This document shows, piece after piece, positions 44,635 through 53,362 of a stretch of 64,000 nucleotides of DNA. The stretch is from contig NZ_JNIF01000004.1 of the NCBI RefSeq assembly GCF_000702445.1, forward strand, positions 1,178,001 through 1,242,000, given 5' to 3'. The translations under genes and the position numbers were made by a program. The notes under the pieces were generated by a model. That model did not search any database. It saw only the letters and a list, made by a program, of their open reading frames with translations, and was not told where the DNA came from. This DNA is from Bryobacter aggregatus MPL3. Its GTDB lineage: Bacteria; Acidobacteriota; Terriglobia; Bryobacterales; Bryobacteraceae. Positions within the stretch are counted from its first letter, which is position 1, and every line of letters starts with the position of its first letter.

Positions 44635-46290
44635 ATGGCTGACGTAATTGCTTCCCCCGCGGCACAAGCCGCCAAAGCTCCGCGCCACGCGGACTATCTC
44701 ACCGACCCAGACTTTAAAGGTCTCTGGTCCTGGCTGACCACGGTCGATCACAAGCGGATCGGCGTGATGTACCTCTGGTCCACGCTGCTCGCATTTCTGG
44801 CTGGCGGCATCATGGCTCTGATTGTTCGACTCGAGCTGATGCATCCCGGCGAAGACTTCATGAACGCTGAACGCTACAACCAGGCCTTCACCTTGCACGG
44901 CGCGATCATGGTCTTCCTGTTCATCATTCCGTCGATTCCCGCCGCGCTCGGCAACTTCATATTGCCGCTGATGCTGGGCGCCAAGGACGTCGCGTTCCCC
45001 CGGCTGAATCTCGCCAGCTACTACGTCTATGTGGTGGGCGCGATCATGGCGGTGGTTTCCATTGTGGTCGGCGGTGTGGACACCGGTTGGACCTTCTATA
45101 CCCCGTATTCGACAACCACCGGCGGTGCCGTCACGATGATGACGATGTCCGTGTTTGTCCTGGGCTTCAGTTCGATTTTCACCGGCATCAATTTCGTCGC
45201 CACCGTACATAAGCTGCGTGCTCCCGGTATGGGCTGGTTCCAAATGCCTCTCTTCGTTTGGGCCATCTATTCCACCGCGATCATCCAGGTGCTGGCGACT
45301 CCGGTTCTCGGCATCACCATGGTGCTGCTCGTCATGGAGCGCGCCTTCAATATCGGTATCTTTGACGCCCAGATCGGCGGCGATCCGGTGTTGTTCCAAC
45401 ACTTCTTCTGGTTCTACTCGCATCCTGCGGTGTACATCATGATTCTGCCGGGCATGGCGATCATTTCGGAAATCATTCCGACCTTCTGCCGCCGCACGAT
45501 CTTCGGGTACCGTCTGATTGCGCTTAGCTCCGTGGCCATCGCCCTCATCGGCTTCCTGGTCTGGGGACACCACATGTTCACCAGCGGCCAGAGTGCTCTT
45601 GCCGCTGGCATCTTCAGCTTCCTCACCTTCGCCGTCGCCATTCCGTCGGCCATCAAGGTCTTCAACTGGGCCTCCACCATGTACGGCGCCTCGATCTCGC
45701 TGGCGACGCCCATGTTGTACGCCATCAGCTTCCTGCTGCTCTTCACCATCGGTGGACTCACCGGCATTTTCCTTGGCGCACTCAGCGTGGACATTCATCT
45801 TCATGACACTTACTTCGTGGTTGCTCACTTCCACTACGTGATGATGGGGGGCACCGTGATCGCCTTCCTCGGAGGCGTGCACTACTGGTGGCCCAAGATG
45901 TTTGGCCGCATGTACAACGACACTGTGGGCCGTATCGCGTGTGGTCTGGTGTTCATCGGATTCAATTGCACCTTCATCCCGCAGTTCATCATGGGCAGCC
46001 AGGGTATGCCGCGCCGCTACTACACCTACCTCGACCAGTTCCAGCCGATGCATCAGTTCTCCACCTTCGGAAGCTGGATCCTCGGAGCTGGACTCATGAT
46101 CGCAGCCGTCAACCTGCTGAGCTCTCTTCGCAACCCGAAGAATGCGGTGGACAATCCCTGGGCTGGTACGACGCTCGAGTGGCAGACCCAATCGCCGCCG
46201 ATCACGCATAACTTCATCGGCCAGCCTTCGGTCGATCACGATCCTTACGACTATCGCGCCTTCAAGATTCCGGCGGATGCCGTCGAATAA
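44635..46290 (+). CDS. ctaD: Cytochrome c oxidase subunit I (A2-type)
   Basis: The 551-residue subunit I has 12 membrane segments and all heme-copper ligands: the low-spin heme a His in [10 protein letters not shown], CuB ligands in [13 protein letters not shown] and the HH pair in [10 protein letters not shown], and the VVAHFHYVM pair for hemes a and a3. The helix VI Glu of A1 oxidases is replaced by Tyr-Ser (YSHPAVY), the mark of A2-type proton-pumping oxidases such as those of Thermus and Rhodothermus, where the pump keeps a D-channel without that Glu. Confidence 0.95.
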   Translation: MADVIASPAAQAAKAPRHADYLTDPDFKGLWSWLTTVDHKRIGVMYLWSTLLAFLAGGIMALIVRLELMHPGEDFMNAERYNQAFTLHGAIMVFLFIIPSIPAALGNFILPLMLGAKDVAFPRLNLASYYVYVVGAIMAVVSIVVGGVDTGWTFYTPYSTTTGGAVTMMTMSVFVLGFSSIFTGINFVATVHKLRAPGMGWFQMPLFVWAIYSTAIIQVLATPVLGITMVLLVMERAFNIGIFDAQIGGDPVLFQHFFWFYSHPAVYIMILPGMAIISEIIPTFCRRTIFGYRLIALSSVAIALIGFLVWGHHMFTSGQSALAAGIFSFLTFAVAIPSAIKVFNWASTMYGASISLATPMLYAISFLLLFTIGGLTGIFLGALSVDIHLHDTYFVVAHFHYVMMGGTVIAFLGGVHYWWPKMFGRMYNDTVGRIACGLVFIGFNCTFIPQFIMGSQGMPRRYYTYLDQFQPMHQFSTFGSWILGAGLMIAAVNLLSSLRNPKNAVDNPWAGTTLEWQTQSPPITHNFIGQPSVDHDPYDYRAFKIPADAVE

Positions 46291-46337
46291 CCCGATCCAC
46301 CTTGAAGCGATCCAATTCTGAAACGAGAAACTGAGTA

Positions 46338-47042
46338 ATGAGTCAAGCGCACGAAGCGACTTCTAGTTTGCAAGGCGGCCACGACGACGGCCACCCACAC
46401 AACCCGTTTCACCAGCACCACTACGCCACGATGGAGCAGCAGTTCGATGCCTCCAAGATTGGTATGTGGCTCTTCCTGGCGACGGAAATCCTGCTCTTCG
46501 GAGGCCTCTTTGTGGGCTTCGGAATCATGCAGACGCGGCACACCGAGGCTTTCATCGCCGGTCACCATCATCTGGACTGGAAGATGGGAGCGCTCAACAC
46601 CTGCTTCCTGCTCATCAGCTCCTTCACCATGGTGATGGCGGTGTGGGCAGCCAGCAACAACCGCAACGGCAACAAGCAGAAGATGCTGGTTATGAATCTT
46701 CTGGCCACGCTCGCCTTCGCCGGCGGCTTCATGGTGGTCAAGTTCTTCGAGTACCAGCACAAGTTCCACGATGGTCTTCTTCCCGGTAAGTTTTTCCACT
46801 ACACCGGACCCGACCTCGTGCCGAACATGTTCGTTTACTTCAGCTTTTACTTCATGATGACGGGCTTGCACGGCTTCCACGTCCTTGGCGGCATGGGTGC
46901 CATCACCTACCTGGTCATCCGCGCAATCAAGGGCGATTACAGCAGCGAGTACTTCACCCCCGTAGACCTTATCGGGCTCTACTGGCACTTGGTCGACCTG
47001 ATCTGGATCTACCTGTTCCCGCTCCTTTACCTGATCACCTAA
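46338..47042 (+). CDS. ctaE: Cytochrome c oxidase subunit III
   Basis: The 234-residue protein has a His-rich N-terminus (HDDGHPHNPFHQHHY) and then five to six membrane segments, starting at KIGMWLFLATEILLFGGLFVG. The subunit III signature is FYFMMTGLHGFHVLGGMGAI and ends with LYWHLVDLIWIYLFPLLYL. It stabilises the catalytic core. Spacing to ctaD is 47 bases. Its length fits the short five-segment form used in caa3 enzymes. Confidence 0.94.
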   Translation: MSQAHEATSSLQGGHDDGHPHNPFHQHHYATMEQQFDASKIGMWLFLATEILLFGGLFVGFGIMQTRHTEAFIAGHHHLDWKMGALNTCFLLISSFTMVMAVWAASNNRNGNKQKMLVMNLLATLAFAGGFMVVKFFEYQHKFHDGLLPGKFFHYTGPDLVPNMFVYFSFYFMMTGLHGFHVLGGMGAITYLVIRAIKGDYSSEYFTPVDLIGLYWHLVDLIWIYLFPLLYLIT

Positions 47043-47062
47043 ACGGAAAGTTCTAATTCAAC

Positions 47063-47518
47063 ATGAGCACTCATAGTCAATCTATCGACCACGGCACTGG
47101 CGATCATTTCCACGAGCACAAGTGGACTGGGTATCTGTATATTCTCCTCATCCTGTTGGTTCTCACGGTCATCACCGTGACGGCATCGCGTTACGACTTC
47201 GGCTCCTCCACCGCCAACGTCGTCATCGCCATGACCATTGCAACGATCAAGGCCACCCTGGTCGCTCTGTTCTTCATGCATTTGAAGGACGACAAGGCGA
47301 TCAACGGCATCATCTTTGTCAGCACGCTGCTCTTTCTTGCCGTCTTTCTCGCATTCTGCCTGATTGACCAGGACTCGCGCTTTGATTCCCGCCCGGCCAC
47401 CTACAAAGGTCCGGTCAACGTGTTTGCCTTGCCCAGCCTGAACGATGCCGCAGGCAAGCCGGTAGCAGCTCCTCCGGCAGCTCCTGCTGCTGGCCATGAA
47501 GCTCCGGCACATCACTAG
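47063..47518 (+). CDS. ctaF: Cytochrome c oxidase subunit IV
   Basis: The 151-residue protein has a His-containing N-terminus and three membrane segments (LYILLILLVLTVITVTAS, VVIAMTIATIKATLVALFFM, and IIFVSTLLFLAVFLAFCLI), with HLKDDKAINGI between the second and third. This is the prokaryotic COX4 layout. An Ala/Pro-rich tail ends in HH. It is the last gene of the operon; a strong terminator starts 34 bases after its stop. Confidence 0.88.
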   Translation: MSTHSQSIDHGTGDHFHEHKWTGYLYILLILLVLTVITVTASRYDFGSSTANVVIAMTIATIKATLVALFFMHLKDDKAINGIIFVSTLLFLAVFLAFCLIDQDSRFDSRPATYKGPVNVFALPSLNDAAGKPVAAPPAAPAAGHEAPAHH

Positions 47519-47551
47519 GGAAATTCCCACAGTCCGCATTAAGATAGTCTT

Positions 47552-47593
47552 GGAAGGGCGCTCGAGAATGATTTCAAACTGGAGCGCCCTTCC
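47552..47593 (+). terminator. Intrinsic terminator after the act-cta operon
   Basis: Perfect 12-base arms, GGAAGGGCGCTC at 47552-47563 and GAGCGCCCTTCC at 47582-47593, enclose an 18-base loop and are followed by TGTTTTC. The stem closes the respiratory operon. The next gene begins directly after it. Confidence 0.8.
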
Positions 47594-47620
47594 TGTTTTC
47601 TGTCTCGAAAGGGGAAGCCT

Positions 47621-48337
47621 CTGCGAAAGATCCTCATTGCCTGGTCTCTAGTCGCTGTCTTGTTGCAGGCTCAAGATCAGCCTCTCAATCTTCAATATCG
47701 TGTCGAATGGCGCCTGGTCGACGCGGGCAAAGCATTCCTCCAATGGAATCCTGCACACGCCCGCGGTGGTCAGGCGAACGTGCACATCGAAAGCGCCGGC
47801 CTCGTCAACAAACTCTTTCCGGTCAAGGATGACTATTCCACCAATCTGGACGAGCGGGGCTGTACTCTATCCACTCTGATGCGTGCGGCTGAAGGTTCCC
47901 GCAAGCGCGAGACCATGGTCACCTATGACCGCATCAAGAAGAAGGTTGACTACAAAGAACGCGACCTCATCCTGAACAAGACGGTCGACAAGCAGGTGGA
48001 CATCCCCGGCTGTACGCATGACATCATTGGCGCGCTCGTCGAACTCCGCCACATGAAGCTCGAACCGGGCATGTCCTTCACCCTTCCGATGAGCGATGGC
48101 AAAAAGTTTGTCAACGCCCGGATCGAAGTCCAGGACCGGGAGACGGTGAAGACGCCTGCCGGAGACTTCAAAGCAATCCGGGTGGAGGCCTACCTGTTTG
48201 ATGGAGTGCTCTACGCCCGCAAGGCCCGGCTGCATGTCTGGTTGACGGACGACGCCGCTCGCATCCCTGTTCAGATCCGGATCGCGCTTCGATTCTATAT
48301 CGGCACCGTCAACTTGGTTCTCGAGAAGCACCAGTAG
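47621..48337 (+). CDS. DUF3108-like secreted protein, probable CTG start
   Basis: The protein resembles DUF3108, envelope proteins of unknown role: LQYRVEWRLVDAGKA opens the domain and GDFKAIRVEAYLFD with HVWLTDDAARIPVQIRIAL closes it. No in-frame ATG or GTG precedes the domain. A CTG at 47621 follows GGGGAAG by 3 bases and gives a signal peptide (RKILIAWSLVAVLLQAQ) and 238 residues; a TTG at 47660 would remove the signal and leave 225. I prefer CTG, with moderate confidence. The domain identity itself is more certain than the start. Confidence 0.68.
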   Translation: MRKILIAWSLVAVLLQAQDQPLNLQYRVEWRLVDAGKAFLQWNPAHARGGQANVHIESAGLVNKLFPVKDDYSTNLDERGCTLSTLMRAAEGSRKRETMVTYDRIKKKVDYKERDLILNKTVDKQVDIPGCTHDIIGALVELRHMKLEPGMSFTLPMSDGKKFVNARIEVQDRETVKTPAGDFKAIRVEAYLFDGVLYARKARLHVWLTDDAARIPVQIRIALRFYIGTVNLVLEKHQ

Positions 48338-48376
48338 TTTGCAACGCTGGCGACCAGAGAGCCGTATCCTATAAAT

Positions 48377-49528
48377 ATGAAGCATCTCGCGGTCCTGGTT
48401 CTTCTCTGGTGCCTCAACGTACAAGCTCAGATCAAGCTGAGTGCCGATCAGCTCGTCAGTTTTGTGAAGAGCTCCGCCAAGTTGAAACACCCGGATGCCC
48501 AGGTGGCCGCCTACCTGAAAAAAGTCACTTTGACTGAGCGCCTGCCTGCCGGACGAGTGGAAGATCTCCTGGCCAGCGGCATGGGGCCCAAGACCTATGA
48601 ACAACTCCAGTCGATGGTGAGCGCCAGCGCAACGCTCCCGGCACCTAAGGTGAACGAGCCCGCGGAGAAGCCTGTGGCGCGGCTGATTCCCCCACCCTCG
48701 GCCGACGAACAGAAGAAGTTGATCGAGAGCCTGCGTGAGTATGCGCTGAACTACGACAAGCAGCTTCCGGACTTCCTCTGCACCCAGGTCACCCGCCGCT
48801 TCTATGATCCGAACGGCCTCGAATATTGGGTGGCCGCCGACACCATCACCGCCAAGCTCAGCTACTTCCAGCACAAGGAAGAAAAGAAGGTTCTCTTCCT
48901 CAACAACCAGTACAAGGACATTGACTGGGACAAGATCGGAGGCGCCTCCTCTACTGGCGAATTTGGCTCGATGCTGCGCGAGATCTTTGAGCCAGCTACT
49001 GAAGCGCAGTTCTCCTGGGAACGATGGGCGACCTTGCGCGGCCGCCGCAATCACGTGATTCGCTACAACGTGTCGCAAGCCCATTCCCAATGGGGAATCA
49101 GCTACGAAAAGACCATGACCATCCGCCCGGCTTACACGGGCCTGATCTTTGCCGATGCGGCCAACGGTTTGATTTCGCGAGTGACGATGGAGGCGATCGA
49201 TATCCCATCGAGCTTCCCGATCCAAGTCGCTAAGAATCTCCTCGACTACGATTACACCGAGATCAGCGGCGTCACTTTCCTGTTGCCACTCCGTGCCGAA
49301 ATGCGGATGCGGGAGGGACGTCTGATGATGCGCAACGATATCGAGTTCCGGAACTATCGCAAGTTCGGCTCCGACACCTCTATCACCTTCGACACTCCGG
49401 AACCGCTTGGCTCGGACCTCATCAATGAAGCGCCAGCCAAGGAGACTCCGGCGGCAAAGCCTAAGGTCCCCGAGAGTATGACGCGCGAAGTGCAGAAGGA
49501 AATCGGCTCCAAGCCGTCAAAGCCCTAA
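48377..49528 (+). CDS. Secreted protein of unknown function
   Basis: The 383-residue protein has a signal peptide (KHLAVLVLLWCLNVQAQ), a short helical domain, a Pro-rich linker, and a large beta-rich region from about residue 125 with YDKQLPDFLCTQVTRRFYD and YTEISGVTFLLPLRAEMRMR. Its layout recurs in acidobacterial secreted proteins without assigned role. The C-terminus is a Lys/Pro/Glu tail. It follows the DUF3108-like gene by 39 bases, so they may share a transcript. Confidence 0.7.
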   Translation: MKHLAVLVLLWCLNVQAQIKLSADQLVSFVKSSAKLKHPDAQVAAYLKKVTLTERLPAGRVEDLLASGMGPKTYEQLQSMVSASATLPAPKVNEPAEKPVARLIPPPSADEQKKLIESLREYALNYDKQLPDFLCTQVTRRFYDPNGLEYWVAADTITAKLSYFQHKEEKKVLFLNNQYKDIDWDKIGGASSTGEFGSMLREIFEPATEAQFSWERWATLRGRRNHVIRYNVSQAHSQWGISYEKTMTIRPAYTGLIFADAANGLISRVTMEAIDIPSSFPIQVAKNLLDYDYTEISGVTFLLPLRAEMRMREGRLMMRNDIEFRNYRKFGSDTSITFDTPEPLGSDLINEAPAKETPAAKPKVPESMTREVQKEIGSKPSKP

Positions 49529-49529
49529 G

Positions 49530-50456
49530 ATGAAGGCGGCAAGAATCCACAGCTATGGCGGAATCGACGCCGTGCGCATCGACGAGATCGACGTGCCAAC
49601 GCCTGGAACCGGAGAGCTGCTGATCAAGGTCACGGCGGCAGCGGTGAATCCGGTGGACTGGAAGATCCGCGAAGGCTTCATGCGCGATGTCTTGCCGATC
49701 GAGTTTCCGCACACCCTGGGCTGCGACATTTCAGGGACGGTAGAAGCGTTAGGGCCAGGCACCAGCCAGTTTGAGGTCGGAGACCCGGTCTTTGGCTATC
49801 CCAATCTGCTGCGCTGTGGCGCCTTTGCCGAGTACGTATTGGTCTATGAGGCGGAGATGGCGCATGCACCCAAATCGATTCCGCTGGCCGATACCGCCGG
49901 TCTTCCCGTCGCGAGCATTACGGCCTGGGATGGCCTCTTCACCCATGGCAAGTTGCAGGCGGGGGAGAAGGTTCTGATTCTTGGCGGCTCGGGGGGAGTG
50001 GGTTCGCTGGCGATCCAGCTCGCATTGTGGAAAGGCGCCCGTGTGTTTGCAACGGCTTCGGCTCGCAACCAGGACTTGATCCGCGATCTTGGCGCGGTTC
50101 CAATTGACTACCATACTCAGGCCACCACCAGCGTTGTACAGAATGTCGATCTGATCTTCGATTGCGTCGGACCGGAAAGCGGCATCGCCGCTCTGCCCAG
50201 TTTGCGGCAGGGTGGCACTTACGTGAGTTCCGTTTATGCACTTCCGGCACCGCCCTGCTTCGCCCCCTATGAAGCGCGCTCGGCAATCTACGGGATCCAA
50301 CCCTCCGGCGAGCGCATTCGCGAGATTGCCAAGCTCGTCGACCTGGGTGTATTACGAATCCTGATCGACACCACCTTCGCGCTGCACGAAGTCCCACAAG
50401 CTCTTGCCGCTAGCCAGAGTGGCCGTACGCGTGGCAAATTGTTGATTCGACCATAG
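49530..50456 (+). CDS. NADP-dependent quinone-oxidoreductase-like enzyme (MDR superfamily)
   Basis: The 308-residue medium-chain dehydrogenase/reductase has the GroES-like N-terminus (AAAVNPVDWKIREGFM, PHTLGCDISGTV) and a Rossmann fold with LILGGSGGVGSLAIQLA. No structural zinc Cys cluster is present, so it is of the zinc-free quinone oxidoreductase or enoyl reductase type. Substrate unknown. It starts one base after the preceding stop but is functionally unrelated to it. Confidence 0.88.
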   Translation: MKAARIHSYGGIDAVRIDEIDVPTPGTGELLIKVTAAAVNPVDWKIREGFMRDVLPIEFPHTLGCDISGTVEALGPGTSQFEVGDPVFGYPNLLRCGAFAEYVLVYEAEMAHAPKSIPLADTAGLPVASITAWDGLFTHGKLQAGEKVLILGGSGGVGSLAIQLALWKGARVFATASARNQDLIRDLGAVPIDYHTQATTSVVQNVDLIFDCVGPESGIAALPSLRQGGTYVSSVYALPAPPCFAPYEARSAIYGIQPSGERIREIAKLVDLGVLRILIDTTFALHEVPQALAASQSGRTRGKLLIRP

Positions 50457-50545
50457 GTCGCTGGTCTGGGACGATTCCGCGCCCACGCTGTCGCCCAAGG
50501 TCACAGATGTCACAGCCAACACAAGTGGAGCAAGCAAGGACTGTC

Positions 50546-51289
50546 CTAGCGCGCAGGCCGATCCAACCACTCGCTGAGCCGGTCGCGGAAGTTCCGGCTG
50601 GCTGTCAGCTTCTGGCCGTTGTCGAGAATCACAATCGCATCGCCGCGGAACCACGGCTGGATCTCCCGGATCCGGTCGACATTCACAATCGTTGAGCGAT
50701 GGATGCGCCGGAACCTGCGGCTATTTAGCTTCACTTCCAGCGCTGTCATCGTCTCGCGAATCAGATGCGTAATCCCTCGAGTATGAAGGCGCACATAGTT
50801 ATGCTCGGCCTCCACCCAATCAATCTCATCCGTCCGCAACAGGATGATACGCCCGTTGGACTTGATCGGAATCCGCTCCACATCTTCAACCGCCGTATCA
50901 CGAGTCACAGGAGATGCCTGCCTTTTGAGGAGTGCGAGATGGCCGCGCAAGCGCGTCAAGGTATTGCGGAGCCTCTCCTCGCGAAATGGCTTCAATAAGT
51001 AATCGAACGCATTGGCTTCAAATGCCCGCACCGCGTACTGTTCAAACGCAGTAATAAATACAATCAGCGGCTGCGTAGTCCTCTCCGGAAAGCCGAGCGC
51101 TTCGAGCCCACTCTGGCCAGGCATTTCGATGTCGAGAAACGCCACATCCACAGGCCTGGACTTCAAGAGCTCCGCTGCCGCGGCTCCATCGCTACACTCT
51201 CCAACGATCTGCACATCGTCTTCCCGCTCCAGAAGACTCAGCAGGCGTTGCCGTGCGATCCGTTCGTCATCCGCGATAAGCACTCTCAT
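50546..51289 (-). CDS. LytTR-family response regulator
   Basis: The 247-residue regulator has an N-terminal receiver domain (VLIADDERIAR, phosphorylated Asp 53 in FLDIEMPG, Thr/Lys sites in ITAFEQYAV and LLKPFREERL) and a C-terminal LytTR DNA-binding domain from about residue 140 (GRIILLRTDEIDWVEAEHNY, FRRIHRSTIVNVDRI). Such regulators bind pairs of imperfect repeats. The gene overlaps the kinase gene by 23 bases. The target is unknown. Confidence 0.92.
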   Translation of the reverse strand: MRVLIADDERIARQRLLSLLEREDDVQIVGECSDGAAAAELLKSRPVDVAFLDIEMPGQSGLEALGFPERTTQPLIVFITAFEQYAVRAFEANAFDYLLKPFREERLRNTLTRLRGHLALLKRQASPVTRDTAVEDVERIPIKSNGRIILLRTDEIDWVEAEHNYVRLHTRGITHLIRETMTALEVKLNSRRFRRIHRSTIVNVDRIREIQPWFRGDAIVILDNGQKLTASRNFRDRLSEWLDRPAR

Positions 51290-52433
51290 GAGTCAGGGTC
51301 TCTCCTTCTAATTGCTCGAAATTCTCAGAAGCAGTCCGGGCCGGAATCTGGATGGCCACTTCGACACCACCCTCAGACCAATTCCGCAGCAAGAAGCTCT
51401 GGTTGTCGCCATATAAAGCTCGCAGCCGAGCCTTGGTATTGGCCACACCAATTCCTGTCCGGCGAGTCCCTCTTAGCGGATCAGACGATAGAAAGGACCC
51501 ACTGTTAGCAACGAAGATCGATAAATTTCCGTTCCCTTGAAATACTGAGATTCTTAAAGTTCCGCCACGGGGCAACTGCGAGATGCCGTGTCTCACCGCG
51601 TTCTCCACCAGGGGTTGTAACAAAAAATTCGGTACCAGGTACTGCAGAGTATCCGCTTCGATTTCATACTCCACGCGGAGCCGCTCTTCAAAGCGAGTGC
51701 GTTCGATTTCGAGATAGAGCTCGATAAAATCCAGCTCGCGTTCCAGACTCACCTCTTGCTCCCCAGTGTTCTCAAGAGAGTGACGAAGAAACTCGCTCAA
51801 CCGCACAATCATCTCGCTCGCGTGGTCCGACCGTACATCGAGAAGAGAGTGAATTGTATGCAGAGTATTGAATAGAAAGTGGGGCTGCAACTGCATCTTG
51901 AGTCCTGCTAACTGTGCCTGCATCAACTGAGTCTCAAGCTGCGCCGCTCGCTGCTTTCCTTCCTGGTACTTGCCGTAATACAGTACGCCCTGATGCACCG
52001 CTAAGATCACCCAATAGACCATCGCCTGATCTTCAAAACTCGTGACGAGGTCCGTCCATACCCACTGCATCCTGAAGCTGGGTTGCAACGCCGGAACGCT
52101 AAAGTGCAACCAGATCACCCGATGTCCCACGCCGACCAGAAGGCTAAATAAGAGATGCAAGGGCAGATGTGCCGTCAGAGTCTGCCGTTCCAGCGGAAAG
52201 CGTGTCGCCAGTACAAAGATGAGTGGCGTTGCCAAGGCCCACAACACACTGAACACAATCGCCAGATAGATCAACAGCGAGACCGGCGGGCTTTCCGGGA
52301 TCCCGGCATAGAAGGAATAAGCCTGGAATACCGACACAATCGCCATCACTCCCCAGAACAAAGTGACCAGCCACATGCCACTCCGTCCATCCTGCTCCCG
52401 CTGCAAGTTCCAAGCTAGTTCCGCATCGTACAA
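51267..52433 (-). CDS. LytS-like sensor histidine kinase
   Basis: The 388-residue kinase starts with TTG at 52433 after GGAAGGG and has about five membrane segments in residues 20-155. The His_kinase domain begins QLQPHFLFNTLHTIHSLL with the phospho-His 185, and the ATPase part has LLQPLVENAVRHGISQ and GTRRTGIGVANTKARL. It lacks extracytoplasmic sensor domains of note. It forms a cotranscribed pair with the LytTR regulator and is divergent from the methyltransferase gene. Confidence 0.9.
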   Translation of the reverse strand: MYDAELAWNLQREQDGRSGMWLVTLFWGVMAIVSVFQAYSFYAGIPESPPVSLLIYLAIVFSVLWALATPLIFVLATRFPLERQTLTAHLPLHLLFSLLVGVGHRVIWLHFSVPALQPSFRMQWVWTDLVTSFEDQAMVYWVILAVHQGVLYYGKYQEGKQRAAQLETQLMQAQLAGLKMQLQPHFLFNTLHTIHSLLDVRSDHASEMIVRLSEFLRHSLENTGEQEVSLERELDFIELYLEIERTRFEERLRVEYEIEADTLQYLVPNFLLQPLVENAVRHGISQLPRGGTLRISVFQGNGNLSIFVANSGSFLSSDPLRGTRRTGIGVANTKARLRALYGDNQSFLLRNWSEGGVEVAIQIPARTASENFEQLEGETLTHESAYRG

Positions 52434-52548
52434 TGCTCAATTCCCTTCCGCACAAACGTGGACCGTCTCATCACAAATGGATCGCGGAAACTCGACAGCG
52501 AAAGGATCACGGCAAAGCGACTTTTCTGAGAGAGCGCACAATAGAGGC

Positions 52549-53313
52549 ATGGCGGAGAACAAATGGGACGCCCAGCGCTATGCACAGAACGCAAGATTTG
52601 TATCCAATCTCGGAATGCCCGTAGTGGAGTTACTCGCGCCGGTGAGCGGAGAGTCGATTCTCGATCTTGGCTGCGGCGACGGAGCGCTCACCGCAAAGCT
52701 GGCAGCGCTCGGAGTTCATGTGTTCGGCATCGACAGCTCGCAATCGATGATTACGGCAGCCGCGCAGCGCGGGCTTCCGGTTGCACTCGCCGACATGCAC
52801 GACTTTCATCTGAACCGCATCTTTGACGCAGTCTTCACCAACGCCGTCCTCCACTGGACCCAGGACATCCACGCAACCGTCGCCAGCGTCCAACGCCATC
52901 TCCATGCCGGTGGCCGCTTTGTCGGAGAGTTTGGAGGCTTTGGTAATATCGCAGCCATCGCCACGGCGATCCGTGCTGCTGTGGAACTCGAGGGTGCACC
53001 CCAACCCACTTTCTCCTGGTACTATCCAACTCCCTCGGAGTTCAAAGCCGTGCTCGATGCGCATGGCTTTGACACGATCTCGATCGAACTCATCCCCCGC
53101 CCCACACCGCTGCCTACCGGCATGTCCGGATGGCTGCGCACCTTTGCCCAGCCCTTCGGCGACGGGCTGCCAGCGGAAGTCCAGGAGCGCATCCTCGACC
53201 GGGCTGTCACACTATTGCAGCCTGCGCTACAGGACAAAGAGGGCAACTGGGTTGCCGACTATGTGCGTTTGCGCTTCCACGCGGTCCAGCGGCCTGCAAT
53301 CTCAGGCGCTTAA
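52549..53313 (+). CDS. Class I SAM-dependent methyltransferase
   Basis: From the ATG at 52549 it is 254 residues. Motif I is ILDLGCGDGALTAKLA (residues 38-53), with the acidic residue of motif II in FGIDSSQSM, and FDAVFTNAVLHWTQD as motif IV. The layout matches methyltransferases of the type-11 group, for example trans-aconitate methyltransferase relatives. The substrate is unknown. The longer upstream frame overlaps the divergent kinase gene and is unlikely to be coding. Confidence 0.87.
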   Translation: MAENKWDAQRYAQNARFVSNLGMPVVELLAPVSGESILDLGCGDGALTAKLAALGVHVFGIDSSQSMITAAAQRGLPVALADMHDFHLNRIFDAVFTNAVLHWTQDIHATVASVQRHLHAGGRFVGEFGGFGNIAAIATAIRAAVELEGAPQPTFSWYYPTPSEFKAVLDAHGFDTISIELIPRPTPLPTGMSGWLRTFAQPFGDGLPAEVQERILDRAVTLLQPALQDKEGNWVADYVRLRFHAVQRPAISGA

Positions 53314-53325
53314 CGCCGCCACCCC

Positions 53326-53354
53326 TTGTTTCGAAATATTCATTTTCATAGAAT
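53326..53354 (+). promoter_or_regulatory. Candidate sigma70-type promoter close to the DUF1549/DUF1553 start
   Basis: TTGTTT at 53326-53331 and TAGAAT at 53349-53354 are spaced by 17 bases. The ATG of the next gene is 8 bases past the -10 box, so a transcript from here would start within about 2 bases of the start codon and be nearly leaderless. Confidence 0.4.
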
Positions 53355-53362
53355 AGTTCGCA

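Noticed and set aside
44590-46239. 549-codon minus-strand frame opposite subunit I of the oxidase
   Set aside because: Highly charged His/Asp/Arg-rich translation is the antisense of membrane helices, not a protein.
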